Source: Burkholderia metallica
GTDB lineage: Bacteria > Pseudomonadota > Gammaproteobacteria > Burkholderiales > Burkholderiaceae
Assembly: GCF_902832845.1 (NCBI RefSeq)
Contig: NZ_CADFDB010000001.1
Span: forward strand, 1,302,001 to 1,366,000
DNA length: 64,000 nucleotides
Direction: 5' to 3'
Below are positions 28,601 through 36,896 of this stretch, one piece after another. Position numbers and translations under genes: made by a program. Numbering within the stretch: position 1 is the stretch's first letter; each line of letters begins with the position of its first letter. The notes under the pieces were generated by a model that worked only from the letters and a program-made list of their open reading frames with translations, was not told where the DNA came from and searched no databases.

Positions 28601-29191
28601 CTCCTCGCCGAACGCCTTGAACGCAGCCGAACGCGCGAGCGCGGCGCGCTTGTCGGCGCGATGCACGAGCTGCGGCAACGCGAGCGTGACGAGCGCCGCG
28701 ACCAGCAGGATCGCGGCCGTCGGCACGTCCCACCACGCGAGCACCGCGAAGATCATCACCGGCGCACAGGCGGCGATCACGAGCTGCGGCAGGTAGGTGC
28801 CGAAAAAGGTCTGCAGCTGCTCGACGCCGTCGACGACGGCCAGCATCACACCGCCCGTGCGTTCGCCGCTGAACCACGCGGGGCCGAGCGCGGCGATCCG
28901 GTCGAACAGCCGCGCGCGCAGCGTGGCCTGCACGCGCCCGGCCGTGTGCTGCGCGAGCACCGTGCGGCGATGATCGAGCCATGCGCGCAGCAGCACGCAG
29001 GCCGCCGTTGCAGCGACGGCTTCGCCGATGCTGCGCGCCGGCGCGCCGGAAAAGACCAGCGCCAGCACGCGGCCGAGAAATACGAAGCGCAGGATGCCGA
29101 CACCCATCGCGAGCAGGCCGAGCGCGACGGCCGCGGCCACCCGCCAGCGCAGCCCCGCCATCATCGCCCATAGTCGTCGGTCGAAATACAT
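25652..29191 (-). CDS. fused CydD-CydC type ABC exporter
   Basis: 1179 residues, two complete ABC half-exporters in one chain. First half: membrane domain (about 1-320, CydD-like, start MYFDRRLWAMMAGLRW), Walker A GPSGAGKST with Lys374, LSGGQRQR and LLLDEALSSVD. Second half: CydC-like membrane domain (about 600-890, with LLAEMRIALFATLERLAPAGL and RRSGDLVSLATQDVET), Walker A GASGAGKST with Lys977, LSGGQRQR and LILDEATSHLD. In E. coli CydD and CydC are separate and export cysteine/glutathione to support cytochrome bd. Fusion is clean, without frameshift. No cytochrome bd genes are adjacent, so another substrate is possible. It diverges from a LysR gene. Confidence 0.88.
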   Translation of the reverse strand: MYFDRRLWAMMAGLRWRVAAAVALGLLAMGVGILRFVFLGRVLALVFSGAPARSIGEAVAATAACVLLRAWLDHRRTVLAQHTAGRVQATLRARLFDRIAALGPAWFSGERTGGVMLAVVDGVEQLQTFFGTYLPQLVIAACAPVMIFAVLAWWDVPTAAILLVAALVTLALPQLVHRADKRAALARSAAFKAFGEEFLDAVQGLPTLKAFGQSTAFGAKLAAKARALSDSTFWVLALGLLTRFFTDLGTGLGAAVAIAVGAWRVRHGDMSLEALLIVLMAGSEIFRPLRDLRSVLHQGMIGQSAANAIHALLDAQSHAPAADAPRVTGLRPEIAFDAVSFAYPGRRADAHAALSFSVREGETVAIVGPSGAGKSTIVRLLLRQHDAQGGAIRIGGRDVRTLDAGQVREMIAVVAQDATLFDGSVADNLRLGRPDATDADMIAAARAANAHDFISALPDGYATRIGERGLMLSGGQRQRIAIARALLRDAPILLLDEALSSVDAENEALIQQALDRLTRGRTTLVLAHRLSSVIGADRILVLDQGRVVDEGTHAALIARDGPYRRLMGPQLEAVAETVGATAPAGVTARVSSGPQVRPLNDDAAEVGWPETLQTLLRFVRPWTGKVVLTVLFGIGRVLAFIGVGVIGALVVGAVPGGHVSPALVTALLVIAPVAAVLHWLESWLAHDMAYRLLAEMRIALFATLERLAPAGLLRRRSGDLVSLATQDVETVEYFYAHTLAPAFVAVLVPAAVLVLLASIAWPLALVLLPFLLWAGLAPVLARREVDRLGTGAREALGQLGAHLTETIQGLAELTAFQAVARRRDAFVAEVDAYRKQRAKLLDDLSSQSAALEVASGLGGLVVAALGALLCARGWFPRESLPLLVLVAVAAFMPVAEIGQVARQLADTIASTRRLRALEKEPVPVTDGTHAMPADPAVRFEAASFTYPGRSVPAIDRVSFEVPRGSTVALVGASGAGKSTVASLLLRFWDPQQGRVTLGGVDLRDLRLDDLRQHIALVAQDTYLFNDTLEANIRLAANDASDADVRRAIDHAALGEFVARLPDGLATRVGERGVQLSGGQRQRVAIARAFLKDAPVLILDEATSHLDTISEQQIRAALEDLMTQRTSIVIAHRLSTVRNADLILVMEHGSVIEAGRHADLMARQGAYARLVSHQASGVAA

Positions 29192-29275
29192 GAAGCCCTC
29201 CAGTCGTATCTGTGACGTTTTTGTTGACCGGATCGAGGCTACCCGCGCGGCCCGCGCGCGGCAAAAGATGATTTT

Positions 29276-29295
29276 TCAACGGGTGTTGAGTCAAC
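29276..29295. promoter_or_regulatory. clustered TCAAC/GTTGA half-sites
   Basis: TCAAC (29276), GTTGA (29285) and TCAAC (29291) sit in a row with four- and one-base gaps, and another GTTGA is at 29223. They lie between the divergent exporter and LysR genes, close to the LysR start, and are candidates for its binding site. Confidence 0.4.
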
Positions 29296-29308
29296 TACAA
29301 TACCCCGC

Positions 29309-30271
29309 ATGTCGCATCTCCCTCCCCTCAGCGCATTGCGGGCTTTCGAGGCGGCTGTCCGCCTCGGCGGGTTCGCGCGCGCGGCAGTCGAGCTGAACGT
29401 GTCGACCAGCGCGGTCAGCCACCAGATCCGCGCGCTCGAGGAATCGCTCGGCGCGCGGCTGCTCGAACGCAGCACGGGGCTCGGCGGCATCAGCCTCACG
29501 CCGGCCGGCGCACGCCTGCTGCCGGCCGTCAGCGATGCGCTGTCGCGCCTGACCGACGCCTGTGCCGAGATTCGCGGCACCGCACAACGGCTGACGGTTT
29601 CCGCCAACGCGCCGTTTTCGGCAATGTGGCTCGCCCGCCGCCTCGCGGAATTCTCGTCGCTTCATCCCGACACGCCGCTGCATGCGGTCGTGCTCGACGA
29701 CGAGCCGGATTTCGCGCGCAGCGGCATCGACCTGGCGATCGTGCACGTGCCCGCGCACCGGCTGCGGGCCGACGACGACGTGCTGATGCGGGAGACCGTG
29801 TTCCCGGTCTGCAGCCCCGAACTGTTTCCGTACGCATCGGGGTACGTGTGCCGCTCGCGGCTGCTGCAGGAGATGCACGAGCACAGCCCCGAGATCGACT
29901 GGCGCAACTGGGCGTCGGAATTCGGCTTGCCGGGCGACTTCGAGACGAAGATCGTCCGTTACAGCAGCTTCAGCCAGGTGATCGGCGCGGCGGTCGGCGG
30001 TGCGGGCATCGCGCTCGGCCGCATGCCGCTGATCGAGCCCGACCTGCGCAGCGGCCGCCTGGTGCCGTTGAAGCCGGGCATCGAACGCGCCGCGTCGTGG
30101 CGCTTCGTGCTGCGCCGCAACCCGTCGACGCGGCACCGGCTGCTCGATCCGCTGATCGCGTTCCTGCGCCGCGAAGCGGAAGCGCAAGCCGCGCCGGTCG
30201 CAGGCCCGATCGTTGCGCGCGCATCCAACGACAGTCTCGTGCGCGGCACGGGCGGCGCGACCGGCAAGTAA
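29309..30271 (+). CDS. LysR family regulator, GcvA-like
   Basis: 320-residue regulator. Winged helix-turn-helix in residues 5-62 (LSALRAFEAAVRLGGFARAAVELNVSTSAVSHQI), then the effector domain. The C-terminal 20 residues are Ala/Gly-rich and probably disordered. It diverges from the fused CydDC-type exporter with 117 bases between, and probably controls it or itself. Targets and effector are unknown. Confidence 0.9.
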   Translation: MSHLPPLSALRAFEAAVRLGGFARAAVELNVSTSAVSHQIRALEESLGARLLERSTGLGGISLTPAGARLLPAVSDALSRLTDACAEIRGTAQRLTVSANAPFSAMWLARRLAEFSSLHPDTPLHAVVLDDEPDFARSGIDLAIVHVPAHRLRADDDVLMRETVFPVCSPELFPYASGYVCRSRLLQEMHEHSPEIDWRNWASEFGLPGDFETKIVRYSSFSQVIGAAVGGAGIALGRMPLIEPDLRSGRLVPLKPGIERAASWRFVLRRNPSTRHRLLDPLIAFLRREAEAQAAPVAGPIVARASNDSLVRGTGGATGK

Positions 30272-30298
30272 CGCGCGGGCCTCGCCCGCATGCGCCGC

Positions 30299-30670
30299 TT
30301 ACGGCGCGGCGAAGAACAGCGCGACCACGCACGCCATCCCGCCGAACCACACGAGCGAGCGCAGCGACGCCCAGTTCAGCAGGTACATCAGCATATACAC
30401 GACGCGCAACGCGACGAATGCCATCGCGAGCTGATCGACGCGATGCACGTTCGCGCCGTTGTGCCACGCGACCACCAGCGCGGCCGTGAACAGCGCGAGC
30501 GCCTCCCATGTGTTCTGGTGCGCGGCCTGCGCGCGGGCGCGCCAGCCTTCGAGCTTCGCCAGGTATTCGCGCGGCGCGTGGTTGTCGTAGCCCTTGCGGG
30601 CCTTCGCGAGAAACGTCATCGGGAACGGCAACAACGCGACGATGAACAGGCACAGCTGGGACGTCGTCAT
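30299..30670 (-). CDS. MAPEG family membrane protein
   Basis: 123-residue protein with four hydrophobic segments, matching the MAPEG family (membrane-associated eicosanoid/glutathione metabolism). Family-type features are the GYDNHAPREYLAKLEGWRARA loop with Asn and Arg, and AHQNTWEALALFTAALVVA. Bacterial members are often of unknown substrate, some with glutathione transferase activity. The ATG at 30670 has a full AAAGGAGG ribosome site. Confidence 0.87.
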   Translation of the reverse strand: MTTSQLCLFIVALLPFPMTFLAKARKGYDNHAPREYLAKLEGWRARAQAAHQNTWEALALFTAALVVAWHNGANVHRVDQLAMAFVALRVVYMLMYLLNWASLRSLVWFGGMACVVALFFAAP

Positions 30671-30972
30671 CAAAAGTCTCCTCCTTTATGATTACATTGA
30701 TCAATGACAAGATCGCCGAGAGCTTAGCATCGCGTCGTGCCGTTCGCGCACCGGTTTTCTAGACGGGAGACTCGGCTGCACGGGCCGCCGGCAGCCGCGG
30801 CGAGCCTTGTGCGACACCTCAAATTCCACCAAATCATCGACAAATACGTTAATTAAAACTGGTCGAACACCAATAAGATAGCGTTCAACACTGGCCTGAC
30901 GCACTATCGCGCCAGCCTGCCGTTTCCATCCGCGCGCCGCGCCCCGAACGACATCCGATCCGAGACATCGCC
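30671..30972. other. 302-base region between the MAPEG gene and alr
   Basis: Divergent leader region of the MAPEG gene and alr. It is more AT-rich near 30830-30890 (around GTTAATTAAAAC), where the alr promoter is expected, but no convincing -35/-10 pair with correct spacing was found. No small gene is seen. Confidence 0.5.
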
Positions 30973-32094
30973 ATGCCCCGTCCCATCGTCGCCCATATCC
31001 GCCCCGACGCCGTCCGCCACAACCTCGACTTCATTCGCCGCACCGCCGCGCAATCGCGCGTGTGGGCCGTCGTCAAGGCCAACGCATACGGCCACGGGAT
31101 CGAGCGGATCTACCCGGGGCTCGCTGCCGCCGACGGCATCGCGCTGCTCGATCTCGACGAAGCGGTGCGCGTGCGCGAGCTCGGCTGGGACAAGCCCGTG
31201 CTGCTGCTCGAAGGGATCTTCGAGCCGGCCGACGTCGAACTGGCCGATCGCTACCGGCTGACGGTAGCCGTGCATTGCGACGAACAGCTCGACCTGCTGA
31301 TCGCGGCTAAGCCGCGGCAGCCGATCGACATCCAGCTCAAGATGAACTCCGGGATGAACCGGCTCGGCTACCGGCCCGCCGCTTTCCGTGCCGCATGGGA
31401 ACGCGCGGCGAACGCACCGTCGATCAGCAAGATCACGCTGATGATGCATTTCGCGAACGCCGACGAAGGCGAAGTCGACTGGCAGCTCGACCAGTTCGAT
31501 GCGGCCACGGCGGGGATTCCGGGCGAGCGCTCGGCGTCGAATTCGGCCGCCGTGCTGTGGCATCCGCGCGCGCACCGCGACTGGGTGCGGCCCGGCACGA
31601 TCCTGTACGGCGCCTCGCCGACGGGTGCGGCGCGGCATATCGCCGATACGCCGCTGATGGCCGCGATGACGCTGTCGAGCCGGATCATCGGCGTGCAGAC
31701 GCTGTCACCGGAAGAAACCGTCGGCTACGGCCGCCGCTTCACGGCCGAGCGGGCGATGCGGATCGGCGTCGTCGCGTGCGGCTACGCGGACGGCTATCCG
31801 CGCGACGCGCCGACCGGCACGCCGATCGCGGTGGACGGCGTGATGACGCGCGTCGTCGGCCGCGTGTCGATGGACATGCTGACCGTCGACCTGACGCCGT
31901 GCCCGAACGCGGGCATCGGGTCGAGCGTCGAGCTGTGGGGCGACCAGGTGAAGGTGGATGACGTGGCGGAAGCCAGCGGCACGATCGGCTACGAGCTGAT
32001 GTGCGCACTCGCGCGTCGCGTGCCGGTCGTGATCGTGCCGCCGGGTGCGTCGAGCGCGCAGCCCGCGCTGCGCACCGGAAGCTACGGACGCTGA
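30973..32094 (+). CDS. alr: alanine racemase
   Basis: 373-residue PLP enzyme that interconverts L- and D-alanine for peptidoglycan or for D-alanine use. The PLP Lys is in [10 protein letters not shown]; the second catalytic Tyr is in [21 protein letters not shown] and [12 protein letters not shown] are further family motifs. Length is normal. It stands alone, not beside a D-amino acid dehydrogenase (dadA), so whether it is the biosynthetic or the catabolic copy cannot be told. Confidence 0.95.
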   Translation: MPRPIVAHIRPDAVRHNLDFIRRTAAQSRVWAVVKANAYGHGIERIYPGLAAADGIALLDLDEAVRVRELGWDKPVLLLEGIFEPADVELADRYRLTVAVHCDEQLDLLIAAKPRQPIDIQLKMNSGMNRLGYRPAAFRAAWERAANAPSISKITLMMHFANADEGEVDWQLDQFDAATAGIPGERSASNSAAVLWHPRAHRDWVRPGTILYGASPTGAARHIADTPLMAAMTLSSRIIGVQTLSPEETVGYGRRFTAERAMRIGVVACGYADGYPRDAPTGTPIAVDGVMTRVVGRVSMDMLTVDLTPCPNAGIGSSVELWGDQVKVDDVAEASGTIGYELMCALARRVPVVIVPPGASSAQPALRTGSYGR

Positions 32095-32257
32095 CCGGCG
32101 TCGATGCGGCGGCGTGCCCTCGCGCCGCCTTGTGTACTGCTTCGGTGATGGCTTCGGTTGCGGCTCGCCTCGGGCGGCCCGCTTGCGTTTCCGGGCAAGC
32201 AACAGGCGCGCGTTGCCGCCCTTCCCGCTTCGCTCGACACGCGCGTTCGTCAATGCA

Positions 32258-33052
32258 CTACGAGCGCCACGTCGGCTTGCGCTTCTCGAGAAACGCATCG
32301 ATGCCTTCGCCCGCGTCCTCTTCCATCATGTTGCGCGCCATCACGTCGCCCGCGTACGCGTAGGCTTCGTCGAGCGGCAATTCGCGCTGGCGGTAAAACA
32401 TCTGCTTGCCGTAGCGAACCGCGGCCGGGCTCTTCGCGACGATCTCCGCAACCTTGCGCGCGACGGCCGCATCGAGCGCGTCCTCGGGCACGGCCTCGTT
32501 GACGAGCCCCCACGCGGCGGCCGTCGCCGCATCGACGAAGCGCCCGGTCACGAGCATGTCGAACGCGCGCTTCGCCGTGACGTTGCGGCTCAATGCAACG
32601 GCCGGCGTCGAACAGAACAGCCCCACGTTGATGCCCGATACCGCGAAGCGCGCGGTGTCGGCCGCGATCGCCAGGTCGCACGCGGCGACAAGCTGGCAGC
32701 CGGCCGCCGTCGCAATGCCGTGCACGCGCGCGATCACGGGCACCGGCAACGCACGCATCGCGAGCATCACGCGGCTGCACTGCGCGAACAGCGTGCGGTA
32801 GTAGTCGAGTTCGGGCTTGCCGCGCATCTGCCGCAGGTCGTGGCCCGCGCAGAACGCCTTGCCTTGCGCGGCCAGCACGACGCAGCGCACGTGCGGATCG
32901 GCCGCGAGCGACTCAAACGCATCGTGCAGGCTCGCGAGCATCGCCTCGGACAACGCGTTGAACTGCTGCGGCCGGTTCAGCCGTAGCGTGACGACGCCGT
33001 CGTGCGCATCGCGCAGCAGGATCGGCCCGGCAGTCTGTTGATCGGATTCCAT
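32258..33052 (-). CDS. enoyl-CoA hydratase/isomerase family protein
   Basis: 264-residue crotonase-fold protein. The CoA/oxyanion motifs are GKAFCAGHDLRQM and HGIATAAGCQLVAACDLAIA. The second region corresponds to ECHDC3-like proteins (GLFCSTPAVALSRNV), in which one of the two hydratase Glu residues is often absent, so true hydratase activity is uncertain. The ATG at 33052 (MESDQQTAGPILLRD) is a normal start. It is convergent with alr and not in an obvious fatty-acid operon. Confidence 0.88.
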   Translation of the reverse strand: MESDQQTAGPILLRDAHDGVVTLRLNRPQQFNALSEAMLASLHDAFESLAADPHVRCVVLAAQGKAFCAGHDLRQMRGKPELDYYRTLFAQCSRVMLAMRALPVPVIARVHGIATAAGCQLVAACDLAIAADTARFAVSGINVGLFCSTPAVALSRNVTAKRAFDMLVTGRFVDAATAAAWGLVNEAVPEDALDAAVARKVAEIVAKSPAAVRYGKQMFYRQRELPLDEAYAYAGDVMARNMMEEDAGEGIDAFLEKRKPTWRS

Positions 33053-33245
33053 GATGTTCCGCTCGATGGGGTTCGGCAGGAGTCGATGCGGCGCGAACGG
33101 GCGGCCGATGAGGCACGCACGCTCACGGCACCGTGACGATAAATGGTCCTCCACATTCCGCGCGGCGTCCAGTCGCGCGGCCGCACGTGCGTGCGCGGTG
33201 GTCTGCGTACCGCCGTACCCGCGTGCGGACCACGCGATTCGCGCG

Positions 33246-34667
33246 TCAGCGGCCTCGCTGCGCGGTTTTCGCCGTGCCGGCCGTCCGCGCGGCAACGGCG
33301 GCCGTCGCATAGGCGACACAACCGACCGCCGCGACCGCCCACAGCGCGGCGGTCGGATTCGGCAACAGCATCGTCGCGGCGCTGGCGATGGCCACGCCGA
33401 ACAGGCTTCCCGCCTGTCGCGCCGCATTGAGGAATCCCGACGCCACGCCCGCCGCGTCCGCGGGCACCTGTTCGAGTACGGTCGCGATCATCGGCGCCAC
33501 GGACAGCGCGGTCCCCGTGCCGAATGCGGCCATCGCCGTCCAGGCCACCGGCCACGGCGCGCGCAGCGCAAGCGCGGCCGCGAGCGCCGGAATGGCCAGC
33601 GCCGCCATCCCGAGACCGTTCGCCATCAGCCGGGCCGGGTGCACCCGCCCCTGCAATTTTCCGGACAACAGATTGCCGAGCGACAGGCTCAGCGCGAACG
33701 GCAACAGCGTCAGCCCCGTCTGCCGCGCGCTCATGCCGAGGCTCCCGTGCAGGTACAGGCTCAGCACGAACAGCAAGCCGAAGTAGCCGACATAGACGAG
33801 GCTGCCCATCAGGTTCATCGCGACGAAGGTGCGATTGCGAAACCACGCCAGCGGAACCATCGGATCGCGAACACGCCGCTCGATGACGACCAGCGCGGCG
33901 GCGGCGAGGCCGGCGACCAGCAGCGCGCACCGGACTTCCGCCGCGCCCGGGCCGCGCGTCGGCAGTTCGATCACGGCGAAACACAGCGCGCCGAGCGCCA
34001 TCGCCCCGACACACTGGCCGGCCCAATCGAAGTGGCGCGTTTGCCGCGCGACCGACGCCCGGACGAGTACGGCCGCCCCGGCAAACGCGACCGCGCCGGT
34101 CGGCACATTGATCAGGAACGCACTGCGCCAGCCGAAATCGTCCACGAGGATGCCGCCCAGCACCGGCCCCACGGCCACCGCAACCGACGCGATGCCCGCC
34201 CAGACCGCAATCGCCCGCGCCCGCTCGGCAGGCACGTCGAAGGTGCCGCGCACGACCGCGAGGGACGCGGGTAAAAAGAGCGCGGCGCCCATGCCCTGCA
34301 CGAATCTCGCGGCCACGAGGACGGCCACGGACGATGCGAAGCCGCATCCCGCCGATGCGGCGACGAACAGCGCCAGCCCCGCGAGGTAGACGTGCTTGGC
34401 GCCGAACCGATCGGACAGCGCGCCGCCCGCGAGAATCAGCGCGGCGAAGCTGAGCGTGTACGCGTCGACGATCCACGCGAGCGCCGCGACCGTCGCACCG
34501 AGACTCGCGCGCATCGCCGGCAGCGCAACGTTGACGATCGTCGTATCGAGTACCGCCATGAACATTCCGATCGCGACCAGCGCAAGCGTGAAGCGGCGTT
34601 CGCGGGCCGTCGGGCGGCCCGCTGCCATGACGGGTACGGGAAGGGAAACAGGCGTGCAATCGGGCAT
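33246..34667 (-). CDS. MFS multidrug exporter, DHA2 (EmrB/QacA) type
   Basis: 473-residue transporter with about 14 hydrophobic segments. Motif C-like and DHA2 signatures are visible: MAVLDTTIVNVALPAM near the first helix, GGALSDRFGAKHV (motif A) and GPVLGGILVDDFGWRSAFLINVP. The ATG at 34667 has GGAGG five bases upstream. A LysR gene diverges from it across 115 bases with a perfect palindrome, so it is probably induced by an export substrate that this regulator senses. Substrate unknown. Confidence 0.92.
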   Translation of the reverse strand: MPDCTPVSLPVPVMAAGRPTARERRFTLALVAIGMFMAVLDTTIVNVALPAMRASLGATVAALAWIVDAYTLSFAALILAGGALSDRFGAKHVYLAGLALFVAASAGCGFASSVAVLVAARFVQGMGAALFLPASLAVVRGTFDVPAERARAIAVWAGIASVAVAVGPVLGGILVDDFGWRSAFLINVPTGAVAFAGAAVLVRASVARQTRHFDWAGQCVGAMALGALCFAVIELPTRGPGAAEVRCALLVAGLAAAALVVIERRVRDPMVPLAWFRNRTFVAMNLMGSLVYVGYFGLLFVLSLYLHGSLGMSARQTGLTLLPFALSLSLGNLLSGKLQGRVHPARLMANGLGMAALAIPALAAALALRAPWPVAWTAMAAFGTGTALSVAPMIATVLEQVPADAAGVASGFLNAARQAGSLFGVAIASAATMLLPNPTAALWAVAAVGCVAYATAAVAARTAGTAKTAQRGR

Positions 34668-34740
34668 GAAACCTCCAGGCAGATGCCGGGAGTCTAGAAA
34701 CGGCACACGATGCAGAAAAGTGATAATTTCGCATTTGCCT

Positions 34741-34756
34741 GATGCAGATATGCATC
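34741..34756. promoter_or_regulatory. operator-like palindrome between MFS and LysR genes
   Basis: GATGCA-GATA-TGCATC is a perfect 6-4-6 inverted repeat. Another GATGCAG half-site lies at 34709. Because the palindrome covers the ATG at 34750, that upstream start for the LysR gene is unlikely. Confidence 0.5.
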
Positions 34757-34782
34757 TCCACTGCCTGCCGCCACCCTGCCCG

Positions 34783-35682
34783 ATGACACTGCCGACCCGC
34801 ATGAACTGGGACAACGCCCGCTTCTTCCTGGCCCTCGCGCGCACCGGCACGCTGCGCGGCGCCGCGGCGCAACTGAACGTCGATCAGGCGACGGTGGGGC
34901 GTCGGATCGCCGCGCTCGAAGACGAACTCTCGGCCCGCCTGTTTCTCCGAACGCCGGCCCTCTATGTGCTGACGACCGCCGGCGAAGCGTTGCTCGAGCC
35001 CGCCGAAACGATGGAACGGGCGTCGCTCACGATCGAGCGGCGCGTGATGGGCCTCGACGAGCAGCTTGCCGGGTCCGTGCGAATCGCCACGACCGACACG
35101 CTCGGCAAGCGCTTCGTGATTCCCGCCATCGCCAGCTTGCGGCGCAGGCATGCCGGCATCGACGTCGTGTGCGTGACGTCGGCCGAAATCGCCAATCTCA
35201 CGCGCCGCGAAGCGGATCTCGCGATTCGCACGTTGCGGCCGGAATCGCCGGACCTGATCGTCAGGCGGCTCGGGCATCTCGAAACGGGCATCTACGCGTC
35301 GCGCCGCTACCTGGCCGAGCGTGGCGAACCGGCCGCGGGCAGCGCGTTCGAGGGACACGATCTGGTGATGTACCAGCAGCCGGTGGTGCCGACGATGTGG
35401 GACGCCCTGTGCGGCGAATCGACGTCGCGCGGCCGCGTGATGTTCCAGACATCGTCGACGATGATGCTGGTCGAAGCCGCCCTTGCGGGGCTCGGCATCG
35501 CGGAGCTGCCGTGCTTTCGCGCGGAAACCGAGCCGGAACTGGTGCGCCTCATGCCCCGACGATGCAATCATTTCGACGTGTGGCTCGTCGCGCATGCCGA
35601 TCTGTACAAGACCGCACGCGTGCAGGCGGTGATCGAAGCCGTCGTCGACGAATTCGCGAGCGTCGCGCCGTCAGGCCGGTAA
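34783..35682 (+). CDS. LysR family regulator
   Basis: 299-residue regulator. Winged helix-turn-helix in the first 65 residues (MNWDNARFFLALARTGTLRGAAAQLNVDQATVGRR), then the effector domain. Possible starts are 34750, 34783 and 34801; none has a clear ribosome site. The first overlaps a perfect palindrome, so 34783 is reported and 34801 (MNWDN) is equally likely. It diverges from the MFS exporter and probably regulates it. Confidence 0.88.
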   Translation: MTLPTRMNWDNARFFLALARTGTLRGAAAQLNVDQATVGRRIAALEDELSARLFLRTPALYVLTTAGEALLEPAETMERASLTIERRVMGLDEQLAGSVRIATTDTLGKRFVIPAIASLRRRHAGIDVVCVTSAEIANLTRREADLAIRTLRPESPDLIVRRLGHLETGIYASRRYLAERGEPAAGSAFEGHDLVMYQQPVVPTMWDALCGESTSRGRVMFQTSSTMMLVEAALAGLGIAELPCFRAETEPELVRLMPRRCNHFDVWLVAHADLYKTARVQAVIEAVVDEFASVAPSGR

Positions 35683-35698
35683 CGAACGCGCTACGGCT

Positions 35699-36157
35699 TC
35701 AGCGCGCGGCCGGGATCCGCCTGCCGCGCCATGCGCGCACGCCCGACCGCAGGTGGCCGACACCGACGAGAAAAAAGACGGCACCCATCGCGCCGAAGGT
35801 CAGTACGCCGCCCCAGATCCCCCCGAACGTATTCATTCGCGCCGTCATCTTCGGTGCGTCGGGCAGATAACGCACCTCGACGCTCGCGCCGTCCTGCACG
35901 CTGACCGCGCCGCCCTGCGCGTATTCGACCCGCTCGCCCGCGAGCGTCGTGAACGCGATCTCCGGATGATGCGGCCCCGCGTTCAGCTTGACGACGCGCC
36001 CCGGCACGACGACCGACGCCTGCAGGAATTCACGCATCGACCGCGCGTACAGCGCAGTGCCGATCAGCAGGCACGTGCCCGCGACGGTGAAAACGACGCC
36101 CTTCGCGATCAGCATCTCCGTCTGCTGCGCGGCACTGCGGCCGGCTCCGAACGCCAT
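35699..36157 (-). CDS. DUF3592-like membrane protein
   Basis: 152 residues with two membrane segments (about 17-38 and 108-130) around an extracytoplasmic beta-rich region (VVPGRVVKLNAGPHHPEIAFTTLAGERVEYA ... VEVRYLPDAPKMTARM). This helix-beta domain-helix layout and the Asp-Pro/Ala pattern before the second helix fit DUF3592. Function unknown. It follows the lipoprotein gene by ten bases and forms a two-gene operon with it. Confidence 0.75.
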   Translation of the reverse strand: MAFGAGRSAAQQTEMLIAKGVVFTVAGTCLLIGTALYARSMREFLQASVVVPGRVVKLNAGPHHPEIAFTTLAGERVEYAQGGAVSVQDGASVEVRYLPDAPKMTARMNTFGGIWGGVLTFGAMGAVFFLVGVGHLRSGVRAWRGRRIPAAR

Positions 36158-36167
36158 CGCGCTCGCC

Positions 36168-36752
36168 TCAATGACGCGACTGATAGAACGACACGTCGAT
36201 CCTCGACGGCGTCTTGCAGCGATACATCACGCCGCGCCCCGTTTCGTCGGTCACGCCTTCGTACGGACCGTTGCAGCCGGTGACCTTGTACTGCGCGAAC
36301 GGAATGCGCTGGCCGTCCTGCGGCCGGACCAGCACCGGGATGCGCGCCGTCGGGCCGTCGCCGATCGTGCGGACGAGCACCATGCGCGACGCATTGATCG
36401 GCGCGGCGGAACGCATGTAGATCGTGCGCCCCCGCGCGTCGGTCGTGCCTTCGACTTCGAGTTCCCGGTTGTCCTGGGCTGCGCGCGTGTAGAGCGCGAA
36501 CGCATAGCGCGTGTACGGCAGCGCCTGCTTCGTCGCGGGATCGTGCAGCACGAAGTAGCACCCGTAGACGCCCCTGCCGCCGATGGCCTGCCCGTCGGCC
36601 TGCACGGGGTGGCACGTGTACGACGAACCGTCGCCGACGGCCGCCTGTTGCGGATTCTGCTGCCCGGTGCCGGCGCACCCGCTTGCCAGCGCGGCCGCCA
36701 GCGTCGCGCATGCGCCGCGTACGAGCGCTGCCCGATCGATCTTGATTGTCAT
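36168..36752 (-). CDS. predicted lipoprotein of unknown function
   Basis: 194 residues. The lipobox LASGC (Cys about residue 25) follows a hydrophobic signal, so it is probably lipidated. The mature part has paired Cys residues (YTCHPV, YGCYFV, VTGCNG, MYRCKT) that could form two disulfides in the periplasm, and beta-strand patterns such as RYAFALYTRAAQ and GRTIYMRSAAP. No family was recognised. The ATG at 36752 (MTIKIDRAALVRG) gives a normal signal peptide; a longer frame is not supported. Confidence 0.78.
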   Translation of the reverse strand: MTIKIDRAALVRGACATLAAALASGCAGTGQQNPQQAAVGDGSSYTCHPVQADGQAIGGRGVYGCYFVLHDPATKQALPYTRYAFALYTRAAQDNRELEVEGTTDARGRTIYMRSAAPINASRMVLVRTIGDGPTARIPVLVRPQDGQRIPFAQYKVTGCNGPYEGVTDETGRGVMYRCKTPSRIDVSFYQSRH

Positions 36753-36896
36753 CGGAGGGGGTCCCGTTCCTGATGGTTGGTCCTGAATGCCGGGCGTGCC
36801 GCGCAGGTCGCGCGGGCACGCCGCCCTCGGCATCGGGCAGGATACGGACATCGCTCCGCGCTGTAAATTGCGCGCGCGGCCGGCCGCGCCGCGCGG

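Noticed and set aside
25322-29173. 1283-codon open frame on the plus strand
   Set aside because: It is antisense to the fused CydDC-type exporter; rich in Arg/His with no domain. Stops are rare on the opposite strand at this GC content.
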